Shown one piece after another: positions 46,320 to 55,543 of a DNA stretch of 64,000 bases. The position numbers were made by a program, and so were the translations under genes. The DNA lies in contig NZ_CP032744.1 of the NCBI RefSeq assembly GCF_003641145.1, forward strand, positions 248,001 to 312,000, in the 5' to 3' direction. The stretch comes from Lactiplantibacillus paraplantarum. GTDB lineage: Bacteria > Bacillota > Bacilli > Lactobacillales > Lactobacillaceae. The notes below the pieces were generated by a model, which was given only the letters and a program-made list of their open reading frames with translations, searched no databases and was not told the DNA's origin. Every line of letters starts with the position of its first letter. Position 1 is the stretch's first letter.

Positions 46320-46333
46320 ATTGCATATGCAAT
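46320..46333. promoter_or_regulatory. Palindromic operator between the elaA-like and marR genes
   Basis: ATTGCATATGCAAT is a perfect 14-bp palindrome, 43-56 bp before elaA and 18-31 bp before the MarR start. MarR proteins bind such palindromes in divergent promoters. Confidence 0.6.
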
Positions 46334-46350
46334 AATAAAAAGGAGCTTTT

Positions 46351-46773
46351 ATGATACCAACATTAAGATTGATGGGAACTTTGTCGCGAATTGTCATGAA
46401 TGAGGGCAATCAGCGTTTTGCAAAATACGGTCTCAATAATAATCAGTTTATTTATTTAATTCGGATTTGCGAGCAACCCGGGTTATTTTTCAGTCAACTA
46501 GCTGATCAAATGAAGATGGATCGAACCACTAACTATCGGGCTGTTCAGAATTTAATAAAAAAAGGCTATGTGTCTAAGCAAACTCATCCAGAGAATAAAA
46601 AAGTGCGTTGCTTGTATCCCACTAATGCTGGTCAAGCGCTGTATCCGGAATTACATGCTTATGAACAATGGTGTGCTGACTTAGTCGGCGAACAATTAAC
46701 GGCCGGACAACAACAAGTCTTGTTTGAAAGTTTGTCACTAGTAACTGCTAATGTGACTAAGCATATTGAGTAA
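46351..46773 (+). CDS. MarR-family transcriptional regulator
   Basis: The 140-residue protein has the typical winged helix: FIYLIRICEQPGLFFSQLADQMKMDRTTNYRAVQNLIKKGYVSKQTHPENKKVRCLYPT. The wing Asp-Arg pattern is replaced by Glu-Asn-Lys-Lys. AAGGAG precedes ATG 46351. It probably controls itself and the divergent acetyltransferase through the palindrome between them. Ligand unknown. Confidence 0.88.
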   Translation: MIPTLRLMGTLSRIVMNEGNQRFAKYGLNNNQFIYLIRICEQPGLFFSQLADQMKMDRTTNYRAVQNLIKKGYVSKQTHPENKKVRCLYPTNAGQALYPELHAYEQWCADLVGEQLTAGQQQVLFESLSLVTANVTKHIE

Positions 46774-46953
46774 GTTTATTCACTAAACTAGATGAATTGT
46801 GAACAATTAAAATAGCGTGGCGTTTTAGCTGAATTTTAAACGTGAAGAGTGTACCATGTAGTTATCAAGTTATAACTGGATTAATGTATGTGGAGGCAAT
46901 TGCCTCAGCAAGTCGCATTAGTCGACAGTGATAATGAAAGGGGTTAATAAATC

Positions 46954-48156
46954 ATGGCAACAACTTTGGTGTTAGGTGGGGGCTATGCAGGGATGCGGGC
47001 CGTCAAATTTTTACAGAAGAGTCTACCGACTGAGGACGAAATCATCCTTGTTGATCAGACACCAACTCACACGGAAAAGACCAATTTACACGAGGTCGCA
47101 GCGGGGACGATTGCTCCTGATCGGATTACTTATCAGATTCCAGATATTATCGGTAAGCGTGTTCAGTTCGTGCAAGCAACGGTCAAAAACGTGGATGTCG
47201 AACATAAGCAAGTAACTTTTGAAGATCATCCTGAAATGACCTATGACTACTTAGTATTAGCATTAGGCTTCCAGTCAGAAACATTTGGGGTGGCTGGTGC
47301 CGATGAAAATGCGTTGCCAATGGACGATTTGGCCACTTCACAGGCCGTTTATGAACATCTGGAAGAACGTTTTAAAGCTTATCGAACCACTAAAGACAAA
47401 AATGATTTAAAAATTGCGGTATGTGGAGCTGGTTTCACTGGAATTGAATTATTAGGTGAATTGACGCAGACATTACCGAAACTGCAAGCGAAGTATCAAA
47501 CCCCCGCTGCCAAACTAGTTTGTTTGGAACGGATGCCATCAATTTTACCAATGTTTACACAGGAATTACGCGACTATGCCTTGAAGTTTATGGAAAAAAA
47601 TAACGTTGAAATGCGGTTGGGAGCCGTTATTGAAGCCATTAAGCCAGGGGCGGTCGTCTACAGTGATGCTGATAAGAATGAGCATGAATTTACAGCCAAT
47701 ACCATTATTTGGACGGTTGGTGTCAGTGGGTCACACGTGATTGCTGATTCAGGCTTTGATCAACGTCGTAACCGAGTCGTGGTTAAACCCGATTTGTCAC
47801 TAGAAGATCATCCCGAAGTATTTATTGTTGGTGACGTGGCAGCAGTGATGGATCCTGAAAGTAATCGGCCATACCCGACTACGGCGCAAATTGCCTTGGC
47901 GGCGGGCGAACAGGCTGCTAAGAATATTGGCGCGTTACGTCATAATCAATCAACCGCACCGTTCCACTATGAATCTAGTGGAACCGTTGCTTCATTGAGT
48001 GATCGTGATGGTATTGGTGAAATCTTTAGTAGTAATAAACCGGTCCACGGTTATGCCGCATCGGCTTTGAAGAAAATTATTACTGACCGTTCGCTATTGG
48101 AAAGTGCCCATTTAGGAACCGTCTTCAGTAAAGGGCGCTTTGACTTATATCATTAA
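46954..48156 (+). CDS. ndh: Type II NADH dehydrogenase
   Basis: The 400-residue flavoprotein has FAD motif LVLGGGYAGMRAVKFL at the N-terminus, second nucleotide motif IAVCGAGFTGIELLGEL for NADH (about 155-171), ATG-like YLVLALGFQSE and the C-terminal FAD-binding VFIVGDVAAVMD. It oxidises NADH and passes electrons to quinone without proton pumping. In L. plantarum it feeds the haem- and menaquinone-dependent respiratory chain. No membrane helix; the C-terminus is expected to dock at the membrane. RBS GAAAGGGG before ATG 46954. The transcript probably ends at the repeat with a hairpin at 48177-48308. Confidence 0.93.
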   Translation: MATTLVLGGGYAGMRAVKFLQKSLPTEDEIILVDQTPTHTEKTNLHEVAAGTIAPDRITYQIPDIIGKRVQFVQATVKNVDVEHKQVTFEDHPEMTYDYLVLALGFQSETFGVAGADENALPMDDLATSQAVYEHLEERFKAYRTTKDKNDLKIAVCGAGFTGIELLGELTQTLPKLQAKYQTPAAKLVCLERMPSILPMFTQELRDYALKFMEKNNVEMRLGAVIEAIKPGAVVYSDADKNEHEFTANTIIWTVGVSGSHVIADSGFDQRRNRVVVKPDLSLEDHPEVFIVGDVAAVMDPESNRPYPTTAQIALAAGEQAAKNIGALRHNQSTAPFHYESSGTVASLSDRDGIGEIFSSNKPVHGYAASALKKIITDRSLLESAHLGTVFSKGRFDLYH

Positions 48157-48176
48157 TCATTAAATTAATTCCAGCA

Positions 48177-48308
48177 GAGTGGGACAAAAGGTGGTCTGCT
48201 TGCAAGCAACCTCTTGACGCACGTTTCGACAATATTGACAGAAAAATTGTGTTCGGTTTCTTGAGAAGAAGTCTTCCCTTAAGAGACTGAACACTTTTAG
48301 TTTTGTTC
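48177..48308 (+). repeat. Dispersed repeat family B, forward copy with terminator-like hairpin
   Basis: 132 bp starting GAGTGGGACAAAAGGTGG, with GACGCACGTTTCGACAATA, then a long inverted repeat (GTTCGGTTTCTTGAG with CTTAAGAGACTGAAC) and ending TTTTAGTTTTGTT. An inverted near-copy is at 61953-62087. Located directly after ndh, it can serve as its terminator. Confidence 0.8.
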
Positions 48309-48443
48309 GAATTTCTGTGGACTAGTTAACAGTCGAAGTACCCGGCTTGTTGATGATTCGGGCAATTAAGTAACCAGCTGTTGGGACTAACGATACGTGA
48401 CGGCGGCCCTTACAATTAAAGCACGATAAGGGGGGCGGTCAAA

Positions 48444-48713
48444 ATGACGACTAAATCAATACGAACACCAATTCAACCGTGGTTTGCCCTAGTGGTAGCA
48501 GGTAGCTTACTAACGACCTTGTTTTCTAACGCACTTTGGTGGTTGGCCAGCAGTGCGTTTTGTTCGTTACTCGTTTTGAACTTACAATTTATTGTTTTTC
48601 CAACTACGGCAGATCGGTCTTGGTTAAACCGGTTAAGTTTAGGATTAGTACTAGCGTTAGTAGTGATAGCGAATATTAAATTTTTAATCATTAGTGGTCT
48701 GATATGGCGATAA
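48444..48713 (+). CDS. Small three-helix membrane protein, unknown function
   Basis: The 89-residue protein has hydrophobic segments at about 14-33, 35-53 and 66-84, ends in a Trp-Arg pair, and carries no recognised motif. AAGGGGGGCGG precedes ATG 48444. It is followed by a strong terminator and has no obvious operon partner. Function not assignable. Confidence 0.6.
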   Translation: MTTKSIRTPIQPWFALVVAGSLLTTLFSNALWWLASSAFCSLLVLNLQFIVFPTTADRSWLNRLSLGLVLALVVIANIKFLIISGLIWR

Positions 48714-48727
48714 AGCGCGCAGACATT

Positions 48728-48772
48728 AAAGGGCCTGACTTGAAGCACTTTGTTTCAAGTCAGGCCCTTTTA
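48728..48772. terminator. Terminator between the small membrane gene and potD
   Basis: AAAGGGCCTGACTTGAA pairs perfectly with TTCAAGTCAGGCCCTTT around a 9-nt loop, with T and A flanks, so it can serve the convergent pot operon as well. Confidence 0.88.
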
Positions 48773-48853
48773 CTTTATAATCAGTTGTTTCTTAATGCCA
48801 CTTATCCTGTGGTACTGGTTAGAACTGATGTCAATGCTAACACGGCAAGTCAA

Positions 48854-49924
48854 TCAGTGATGCATCTTAAATTCCAAGTAACGATCATTGTACAGGCCAA
48901 CTTTAGCTGGTGATAAGTCTTGGTAGATTTGGAGATGCTTAATGGTATTGTTGTCTGGATAAAATTGGCGGTCATTTCGAATTGACTTAGGTAGCAGCGC
49001 CTTAGCTTTCCGATTAGGTGTTGCATAGCCAATGTACTCTGCATTTTGCGCGGCATTCTTAGGTTCACTCATAAAGTTCAAGAAGGCGTAAATTGCCTTG
49101 AAATGTTTGGCCGTTTTTGGAATGACTAAGTTGTCGAACCATAAGTTACTTCCTTCAGAGGGGACAACGTAATGCAAGTGCGAATTGCCAGCCAACATTT
49201 CACTGGCTTCACCAGACCAGTCGACCGCGATCGCTGCCTCATTTTGGATCATGTACATCTTGATTTCATCAGCAACAACGGCCTTAACGTTGGGCGATAG
49301 TCGGTTTAACTTGTTACGAGCAGCGAGCAAGGTAGCGGGGTTGGTTGTGTTCATAGACTGGTTCATTGATGCGAGCGCAAAACCCATCACGTCGCGGGCG
49401 CTATCAATTAGCATGATCTTGTTGTGGTACTTTTGTTGCCACAAGTTATTCCAATGCTGAATACGCCCCGGTTGAACGTACTTGTCGTTGTAAATGATCC
49501 CCAGGGTACCCCAGAAATAAGGAACTGAATAGCGATTATGCCGATCGAAGTCTAAATTCATGAAGCGTGAGTCATAGTTCTGCATCCCGGTCAGCTTACT
49601 TTTATCAAGTGGTAAGAGCAGGTGGGCTTTTTTCATTTTTTCAATCATGTAATCACTAGGAACCGTTAAGTCATAGCTCGTACCGCCCTGTTTGATCTTG
49701 GTATACATGGCTTCGTTGCTATCAAAGGTCTCCACGTTAACGTGGTAGCCCGTCTGCTTCTGAAACTTGGTCAGTAAACTTGGATCGATATAATCTCCCC
49801 AAGTATATAAATTCAAGACCTTTTTGCCAGTACTACCAGAGCTTGTCTGTAAGCGTTGGGCGCCGAATGCTAGTAAGCCACAAACTGCTAGCAGGCTAAC
49901 GATGATGCTCAATAATTTTTTCAT
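48854..49924 (-). CDS. potD: Spermidine/putrescine-binding protein
   Basis: The 356-residue protein has the PotD start of the mature domain LNLYTWGDYIDPSLLTKF and Trp/Asp-rich polyamine-site segments (YFWGTLGIIYNDK, AVDWSGEASEM, GSNLWFDNLVIPK). The N-terminus is a hydrophobic anchor; the only Cys in LLAVCGLL has Val before it, so a lipobox is not clear and membrane-helix anchoring is possible. It captures polyamines outside for PotBC. Start ATG 49924 overlaps the potC stop by 4 nt. Last gene of the pot operon. Confidence 0.92.
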   Translation of the reverse strand: MKKLLSIIVSLLAVCGLLAFGAQRLQTSSGSTGKKVLNLYTWGDYIDPSLLTKFQKQTGYHVNVETFDSNEAMYTKIKQGGTSYDLTVPSDYMIEKMKKAHLLLPLDKSKLTGMQNYDSRFMNLDFDRHNRYSVPYFWGTLGIIYNDKYVQPGRIQHWNNLWQQKYHNKIMLIDSARDVMGFALASMNQSMNTTNPATLLAARNKLNRLSPNVKAVVADEIKMYMIQNEAAIAVDWSGEASEMLAGNSHLHYVVPSEGSNLWFDNLVIPKTAKHFKAIYAFLNFMSEPKNAAQNAEYIGYATPNRKAKALLPKSIRNDRQFYPDNNTIKHLQIYQDLSPAKVGLYNDRYLEFKMHH

Positions 49925-50736
49925 TTCCGCCGCCCCCTGACTGCTGGCCGCCGGTGCCGTCGGCTATATTGATTGATGAAGTAGTAGCCAATTACTAACA
50001 CTAGGGCCATCAAGAACATTAGGCCTGATAGGGCGTTGATTTCCAAGTTGATACCTTGGCGAGCCCGCGAATAGATTTCAACGGATAAGGTACTAAAACC
50101 GTTCCCGGTAACGAAGAAGGTAACAGCAAAGTCATCCAGGGAGTAGGTCAGCGCCATAAAGAAGCCAGAAAAAATTCCGGGCATGATGTATGGCACAATG
50201 ATCTGACTGAGTAGTTGCCAATTGTTAGCACCTAAATCAGCCGCTGCGTCTAGTAAACTACTACTCATTTCTTGAATCTTGGGTAAGACCATTAACACCA
50301 CGATTGGAATTGAAAAGGCAATGTGACTCAGTAAGACCGAGCCAAAGCCTAGCGGAATTTTAAGCGCGGTGAAGAAAATCAAAAAACTGGCCCCAATAAT
50401 AACGTCGGGGGAAACCATTAGGATGTTATTTAACGATAATAAAGTATTGCGAGTTATCGGTTTGGTCGTACTATTGATACCGAGTGCTCCCAGAGTCCCG
50501 ATGATAGTAGCTAACAATGACGATAAGAGTGCAATCAAGATAGTGTCGAGAAAAATGGCAATTAAGCGACTATCGGCAAATAAGTCCTGGTAGTGTTGCC
50601 AGGTAAAACCATGAAAGTTATTCATGGTCGTACCTTGGCTAAAGGAGTAGACGACCAAAAAAATAATCGGCGCGTATAGCACAATAAAGACGAGCCACAG
50701 GTATAAGTTGCGCCACTTAAAGTTACGTAAGGTCAT
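49921..50736 (-). CDS. potC: Polyamine ABC transporter permease
   Basis: The 271-residue protein has six hydrophobic helices. The inner-membrane EAA loop reads LLDAAADLGANNWQLLSQIIVPYIMPG, which docks to the ATPase. The order and the RPAVRGRR tail fit PotC. It begins with ATG sharing one base with the potB stop and overlaps potD by 4 nt. It imports spermidine/putrescine with PotA, PotB and PotD. Confidence 0.93.
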   Translation of the reverse strand: MTLRNFKWRNLYLWLVFIVLYAPIIFLVVYSFSQGTTMNNFHGFTWQHYQDLFADSRLIAIFLDTILIALLSSLLATIIGTLGALGINSTTKPITRNTLLSLNNILMVSPDVIIGASFLIFFTALKIPLGFGSVLLSHIAFSIPIVVLMVLPKIQEMSSSLLDAAADLGANNWQLLSQIIVPYIMPGIFSGFFMALTYSLDDFAVTFFVTGNGFSTLSVEIYSRARQGINLEINALSGLMFLMALVLVIGYYFINQYSRRHRRPAVRGRRK

Positions 50737-51569
50737 TATTTCGTTAACCCCTTTCGTGTGCGCTTTTTACTGCCACCAGTTAGCCACATAATGATAACCA
50801 TTGCGATAATCAAGACGACACCAATCGTGGAACCCATGCCCCAGTTCATCGTCGTCAAGAAGTGTTCTTCAATCGCAGTTCCCAGCGTGATTACTTTGTT
50901 ACCCCCGATTAGACGAGTCAACATGAAGAGCGATAGTGAGGGAATGAAGACAGCTTGAATTCCCGCTTTAACACCGGGAAGTGTCAGTGGAAAAATCACG
51001 CGACTAAAAGTTTGCCAATTCGTTGCGCCTAAGTCACGACTAGCATTAACGTAGGACGGATTCAGTTCACTAATAGAGTTATAGATGGGTAAGACCATAA
51101 ATGGAATCTGAATATAGGCTGCGACAAAAATAAAGCTAAAATTAGTGAAGAGTAGCTGCTTAGGACCAATGCCGATGAAGCTTAGAAACTGGTTAGCAAT
51201 CCCCGCCTGACTGAAGATGCCAATGAACGCATAGGCCTTGAGTAATAAGTTGATCCACGTTGGCATAATGATCAGGAGTAGCCACAGTTGCGGATGCTTT
51301 GTCTCGTTGAGTAGGTAAGCTGTGGGATAGCTGATTAACAATGTTGCGAGTGTGATCAAGAAGGCATACCAAACAGAGTTGAGTGTCATCATCAAGTAAG
51401 TGTTGGATGAAAAATAGGTTTGGTAATTACTCAGTGTAAATTGCCCGTTAATGTTAAAAAATGATTGATAAATTAATAGTAATACTGGCGCAATGACGAA
51501 GAGGATGATCCACAACATGTACGGAATAAAATAGGCCGTGTTACGACTCAGCCGTTGTTTTTGCTGCAT
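50736..51569 (-). CDS. potB: Polyamine ABC transporter permease
   Basis: Protein of 277 residues. ATG 51569 is preferred because AGGAGG lies 8 nt before it; an earlier GTG overlaps that site. Six helices and EAA loop YVNASRDLGATNWQTFSRVIFPLTLPG. It forms the PotB half of the translocation channel. The gene begins 12 nt after potA and ends with TAATG overlap into potC. Confidence 0.93.
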   Translation of the reverse strand: MQQKQRLSRNTAYFIPYMLWIILFVIAPVLLLIYQSFFNINGQFTLSNYQTYFSSNTYLMMTLNSVWYAFLITLATLLISYPTAYLLNETKHPQLWLLLIIMPTWINLLLKAYAFIGIFSQAGIANQFLSFIGIGPKQLLFTNFSFIFVAAYIQIPFMVLPIYNSISELNPSYVNASRDLGATNWQTFSRVIFPLTLPGVKAGIQAVFIPSLSLFMLTRLIGGNKVITLGTAIEEHFLTTMNWGMGSTIGVVLIIAMVIIMWLTGGSKKRTRKGLTK

Positions 51570-51581
51570 AATTGCCACCTC

Positions 51582-52679
51582 CTAGTCATCTTCGTATTGT
51601 TCAAGGCGGGCATCGAAGGCCGCTTCGCTTTCATTGAGCCGCATGACGTGAATGTCTTGCGGGTCAAAGGTTAAGCCAATTGGTTCACCTTCCGCTGCTG
51701 GATTAGTTGAGTGAACCAGCCACTCATTATGATCGGTATCGTAAGCGACGATTTCAAAATAGTTACCCCGGAATAGTTGGGAGTCGACAGTAACGACCAG
51801 CTTACCTTGATCAGCAGCGACGATATCGAGATCTTCTGGTCGGAGTACGACTTCGACCGGTTCATTGGGTTGCATTCCAGCATCGGCACACTCAAATTGC
51901 TTGCCAACAAATTCCACTTCAAAATCTTTGAGCATTTTGCCCGGAATGATGTTACTTTCACCAATGAAGTTAGCCACGAAATGGTTAATGGGTTCGTCGT
52001 AAATATCGACTGGCGAACCGCCTTGTAAAATTTCACCAGCGTTCATGACGAAGATTTCATCGCTCATTGCCAGAGCTTCCTCCTGGTCATGAGTAACGAA
52101 GAGAAAGGTAATGCCTAGCCGTTGTTGTAAGTCGCGTAGTTCATACTGCATATCTTTGCGAAGCTTAGCATCGAGGGCCGATAATGGCTCATCAAGTAAG
52201 AGCACCTTAGGCTGCATAACTAGTGCGCGCGCAATCGCGACTCGTTGTTGTTGACCGCCAGAAATCTCACTAATTTCGCGGTCACCCAAGTCGGCTAATT
52301 GAACCATCGCAAGTGCTTTTTGGACGCGCGTTTCAATCTCATCCTTAGCGACCTTGTGTAGTTTAAGGCCGAAAGCGACATTTTCCGCTACGTTCAGGTG
52401 TGGAAAAAGGGCGTAGTCTTGAAAGACTGTGTTGACTTGGCGTTGATTGGCCGGCAGGGTGTTGATGACTTGACCGTCAAAATAAACTTGACCAGAAGTA
52501 GCATCGGTAAAGCCTGCAATGGTGCGCAAAATGGTTGTTTTACCACAGCCAGAAGGGCCGAGTAAGGTATAGAACTTACCAGCTTCGAGATCTAAGTCGA
52601 TATTTTTTAAAACTTGATGTTCCCCGTAACTTTTGGTTACGTTGGTTAACCGAATAATAGGTTGTGTATTAACCCCCAA
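51582..52679 (-). CDS. potA: Polyamine ABC transporter ATP-binding protein
   Basis: The 365-residue protein starts at TTG 52679 behind GGAGG. Walker [11 protein letters not shown], signature [16 protein letters not shown], Walker [13 protein letters not shown] and H-loop [15 protein letters not shown]. The C-terminal ~120 residues form a TOBE-like beta domain typical of PotA. It energises polyamine uptake. The order A-B-C-D and tight overlaps indicate one operon preceded by the cupin regulator gene. Confidence 0.95.
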   Translation of the reverse strand: MGVNTQPIIRLTNVTKSYGEHQVLKNIDLDLEAGKFYTLLGPSGCGKTTILRTIAGFTDATSGQVYFDGQVINTLPANQRQVNTVFQDYALFPHLNVAENVAFGLKLHKVAKDEIETRVQKALAMVQLADLGDREISEISGGQQQRVAIARALVMQPKVLLLDEPLSALDAKLRKDMQYELRDLQQRLGITFLFVTHDQEEALAMSDEIFVMNAGEILQGGSPVDIYDEPINHFVANFIGESNIIPGKMLKDFEVEFVGKQFECADAGMQPNEPVEVVLRPEDLDIVAADQGKLVVTVDSQLFRGNYFEIVAYDTDHNEWLVHSTNPAAEGEPIGLTFDPQDIHVMRLNESEAAFDARLEQYEDD

Positions 52680-52749
52680 AGTAAAGACCTCCTTAAAACG
52701 TGTACCGAGCCATTGTAACTTAAAATGGGCTCGATAGGGTGTGACATGA

Positions 52750-53292
52750 TTATAGGTAGGACGCGGTCGTAACCAAGGTGAACGTGCAGGATGTGGTCCC
52801 TAGGTTGCGGATCTGATGCGTCTTAGTCGCGTGAAAGTATAGCGTATCACCTGCATTGGCAGTGTATTGCTGTGTGCCGAGCTGTAAGCTTAAAGTGCCG
52901 GTTTGGACCATAATGAAGGTCTCTGCCGGCGACGGCTCAAAAGATTTGAAGCGACCATTAGGAGATAGTGTAATGGTGACCGGTTCTAATTGATTGTCGT
53001 TAGAGGCTGGTACAAGCCATTTTACACGGTATCCTAAGGCTTCGTCGTCATACGTGGTCTGATCTGCAGGATGGTAGACCAATTTATGAGGAGGTTGTTC
53101 CGCCGCAAAAAAATCGCTGGGCGCACAACCAAGCACTTCAAGAATCGCAAAGAAAGTTTCCATTGAGGGTGATGATTGATTATGCTCTAACTGTGATATG
53201 TAGCCTTTGCTGAGGTCAGTTCGTTCACCGAGTTCTTCTTGTGTAAGCTGTTTTTGAATCCGTAAGTTGCGGATACGTTGACCAATGTCCAT
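52750..53292 (-). CDS. XRE-cupin transcriptional regulator of the pot operon
   Basis: Protein of 180 residues from ATG 53292 (GAGGTGAATGTC upstream). N-terminal helix-turn-helix: [53 protein letters not shown]. The C-terminal cupin beta-barrel ([47 protein letters not shown]) carries the conserved Glu and His residues. PuuR-like proteins of this layout respond to polyamines. It lies 70 nt before potA and is co-oriented, so it probably regulates or leads the pot operon. Confidence 0.9.
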   Translation of the reverse strand: MDIGQRIRNLRIQKQLTQEELGERTDLSKGYISQLEHNQSSPSMETFFAILEVLGCAPSDFFAAEQPPHKLVYHPADQTTYDDEALGYRVKWLVPASNDNQLEPVTITLSPNGRFKSFEPSPAETFIMVQTGTLSLQLGTQQYTANAGDTLYFHATKTHQIRNLGTTSCTFTLVTTASYL

Positions 53293-53517
53293 GACATTCA
53301 CCTCGAATCGTTTTTGTTTTGTTAAACTAAACAATAAGTTTAGTACGAGCTTTAATTATAATGAAAAATGACGTGGTGACAAGTACTTTTTGCAATCATC
53401 GATCAGTTATTTTGCGCTTCGCGTATTGGCCCGCCGAATCACACGTGGATTAAGGGTTGGGGCAATAATGACGGTGTTTGGTTAGTGAATAAATTAGTTA
53501 GGCAGATGCGGCTGTCA

Positions 53518-53736
53518 CTGAAGCCTGTGCTTGCTACGATAAGGAAACAATGCCAAACCCGCATTAATCCCTTATCTAGGCAATGCTCAGCTTCAACCCG
53601 CGCGCCCTCACACTCTATTGAAACGTGCTCGGTGGCGCTGAAGCCTGCGCTTGCTACGATAAGAAATCAATGCCAAACCCGCATTAATCCCTTATCTAGG
53701 CAATGCTCAGCTTCAACCCGCGCCCCCTCACACTCT
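53518..53736 (+). repeat. Tandem repeat, family A related, period 120 bp
   Basis: 53518-53616 and 53638-53736 agree over about 99 bp with only about four differences, at exactly 120-bp period. Each has CTTGCTACGATAAG, TGCCAAACCCGCATTAATCC, CTTATCTAGGCAATGCTCAG and CCCTCACACTCT. GAAACGTGCTCGG lies between the units. The pattern of shared words links them to 12.9 and 43.7 kb. It ends at the ASCH terminator. Confidence 0.85.
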
Positions 53737-53740
53737 AATA

Positions 53741-53769
53741 AAAAAGCCCAAGACATCCGTCTTAGGCCG
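53741..53769 (-). terminator. Terminator after the ASCH gene
   Basis: On the reverse strand GCCTAAGACGGATGTCTTGG is followed by GCTTTTTTATT; the stem pairs AAGAC with GTCTT and GCC with GGC around GGAT. Confidence 0.75.
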
Positions 53770-53782
53770 TTAACGTTGTTGA

Positions 53783-54250
53783 TTAATCTGCGCGGTAAAC
53801 GACTTCAAAAACTTCGCTGACCATTGGAGTATCCGATGAGAGATTTTTACCGTGTTCTTCTAACGTTGGCGTAAATTCTTCCGTCTTGCGCTTACGCCAA
53901 TCACCGATGGTACGGTCACCGTCACCTTCGTGATAGGCGTGTTCTGCCGAGATTCGATAAAATGGAATAAGTTCGGACACGACCGTCTTGAGTACTGCAA
54001 CGGGTTTCATTTCGCCATTCAAAAGAATGTTATAGTCCCCAACTTGGGGAATCGCAACTTGTTCTGCCGTATAGCTGTCCAATGGCGTGGTCGTAGCTGT
54101 CTTCGTACCGGCCAGAATAGCCTCGGCAAGGGCCTGCACTTCGGCGGGATTGTTTTGTTGACCGAACCAACGTGTTTGATAAGAAGCGCCGTGAGTATCG
54201 GTGGTTTCATTATAAGCGTTCCATAATTGTTCTGCTGATTGTGCTGGCAT
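53783..54250 (-). CDS. ASCH-domain protein (YqfB/ProFAR-like)
   Basis: Protein of 155 residues from ATG 54250 (AGGTGA). Motifs TRWFGQQNNPAEVQALAEAILAGTKTATTTPLDSY, VGDYNILLNGEMKPVAVLKT and YHEGDGDRTIGDWRKRKTEEF are those of the ASCH superfamily, with the usual GxKxAT motif and the acidic and aromatic residues of the substrate cleft. Members are RNA-related or hydrolyse modified nucleosides such as N4-acetylcytidine; which applies here is unknown. Confidence 0.85.
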   Translation of the reverse strand: MPAQSAEQLWNAYNETTDTHGASYQTRWFGQQNNPAEVQALAEAILAGTKTATTTPLDSYTAEQVAIPQVGDYNILLNGEMKPVAVLKTVVSELIPFYRISAEHAYHEGDGDRTIGDWRKRKTEEFTPTLEEHGKNLSSDTPMVSEVFEVVYRAD

Positions 54251-54434
54251 AAGCTTCACCTAATTTCGATAAGAATAGTGAATTGTTGGATATGTAACCG
54301 AATTCACAATTCAAGTATAGCATGTCACTTCTGAAAACGACATGCTCGACACTGGTTTTTCAAGGAAAATTAAGTCAGTCAACAATTCAACAACATTTGT
54401 TATAATAAATATACGAATTGGAGGGCGAAAATTA

Positions 54435-54923
54435 ATGGAAATTACACCAGTTAAAATGACGGATCTACCACAAATTATGGCAATTGAGAAGTCTGGCTTT
54501 TCGAGAGCAGAAGCCGGTAGCGAAGCTGCTTATCGTGAACGCATTGAAAAGTTGGCTGATACCTTCCTAGTTGCCCGTGATGGTGCAGTTGTACTTGGCT
54601 TTATTGTGGGACCAGCATTAGGGGCCCGCTACATTGAAGACGCCATGTTTGCAACGACTCCGACTAATTTACCGCGAGGTGGGCATCAGCTTGTATTCAC
54701 ATTGGCGGTCTCACCGTTAGCACGTCACCAACAAATCGGTAGCCAGTTGTTAACGGCCTTGGCTGAAAATGCACAAGCACATGGGCGTACTAGTATGGCA
54801 CTGACTTGCTTGGAGCGACTAATTCCATTCTATGAGCGCAATGGGTTTGTTAATCAGGGCATTGCAGCGTCTGAACATGCGGGTGAAACTTGGTATAATT
54901 TAGAGAAAGTCTGGACTGATTGA
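54435..54923 (+). CDS. GNAT N-acetyltransferase
   Basis: Protein of 162 residues. ATG 54435 follows GGAGGGCG; an earlier ATG at 54342 has none. Acetyl-CoA loop is LARHQQIGSQLLTALAENAQ, with core FTLAVSP and the late helix FYERNGFVNQGI. The substrate is unknown. The last base of its stop codon is the first base of the next gene, so the two acetyltransferases are translationally coupled. Confidence 0.88.
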   Translation: MEITPVKMTDLPQIMAIEKSGFSRAEAGSEAAYRERIEKLADTFLVARDGAVVLGFIVGPALGARYIEDAMFATTPTNLPRGGHQLVFTLAVSPLARHQQIGSQLLTALAENAQAHGRTSMALTCLERLIPFYERNGFVNQGIAASEHAGETWYNLEKVWTD

Positions 54924-55450
54924 TGAAACTAGCAACTTTACAAGCACAGCTACCGAATTTTAAAATTCGATTATTAACCTTGGCTGATCAAGAGGCACTG
55001 TTAGCCTTGGAACAAAGTAATCCACGTTACCATCAGTATTTTTCACCAGAACCGTTAACAATGACCGAAATTCGACATGATTTAACTGCCCACCCAGATG
55101 AAATTGCGGCCGCACAAAAGCAGGTTTTTGGATTCTATCTCGCTAATCGGCTAGTGGCCGTCTTAGATCTTTTAAATCAGTATCCTCAAGAACAATTACT
55201 GTTTGTTGGATTGTTAATGGTTAATCAAACTTATCAACGTAAGTCAGTGGGCCAAGTGATAATGACGGGGCTTATGCAGGCTGCATTACAAAGCAATATC
55301 ACGGCCATTCAATTAACGCGTGTTACCGCTGATGATGGGGTGGCTCGATTCTGGCACCGTTTGGGTTTTGAAGATGGTAATCAGTTGTTTTTACCATTGA
55401 AAGCAGGCGGCCGGTTAGCAGTGACGACAATGACACGGATGCTCCAATAG
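54923..55450 (+). CDS. GNAT N-acetyltransferase, second gene
   Basis: Protein of 175 residues from ATG 54923 overlapping the upstream stop (TGATG). FKIRLLTLADQEALLALEQSNP, FVGLLMVNQTYQRKSVGQVIM (acetyl-CoA loop with QRKSVG) and VARFWHRLGFEDGN are the GNAT landmarks. It is not closely related to its partner. The operon ends here; no terminator obvious. Confidence 0.85.
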   Translation: MKLATLQAQLPNFKIRLLTLADQEALLALEQSNPRYHQYFSPEPLTMTEIRHDLTAHPDEIAAAQKQVFGFYLANRLVAVLDLLNQYPQEQLLFVGLLMVNQTYQRKSVGQVIMTGLMQAALQSNITAIQLTRVTADDGVARFWHRLGFEDGNQLFLPLKAGGRLAVTTMTRMLQ

Positions 55451-55543
55451 AATTCTCATGAAACTCTTAGTGATAAGGACTAGTAAGCAATATCAGGCAT
55501 GTTAAACTCATGGTGACTAATAAATAGAAATGAGGTTAACACG

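Noticed and set aside
53518..53736. Tandem repeat considered as CRISPR array
   Set aside because: Units are ~99 bp with only one 21-bp interval; CRISPR needs 23-40-bp repeats and several spacers, and no cas genes are present. The Cas4-like domain at 43 kb is part of a helicase fusion.
53485..53820. Open frame of 111 codons spanning the tandem repeat
   Set aside because: The protein would simply repeat the 120-bp unit (divisible by 3, so frame stays open), has no ribosome-binding site, and runs over a terminator into the ASCH gene on the other strand.
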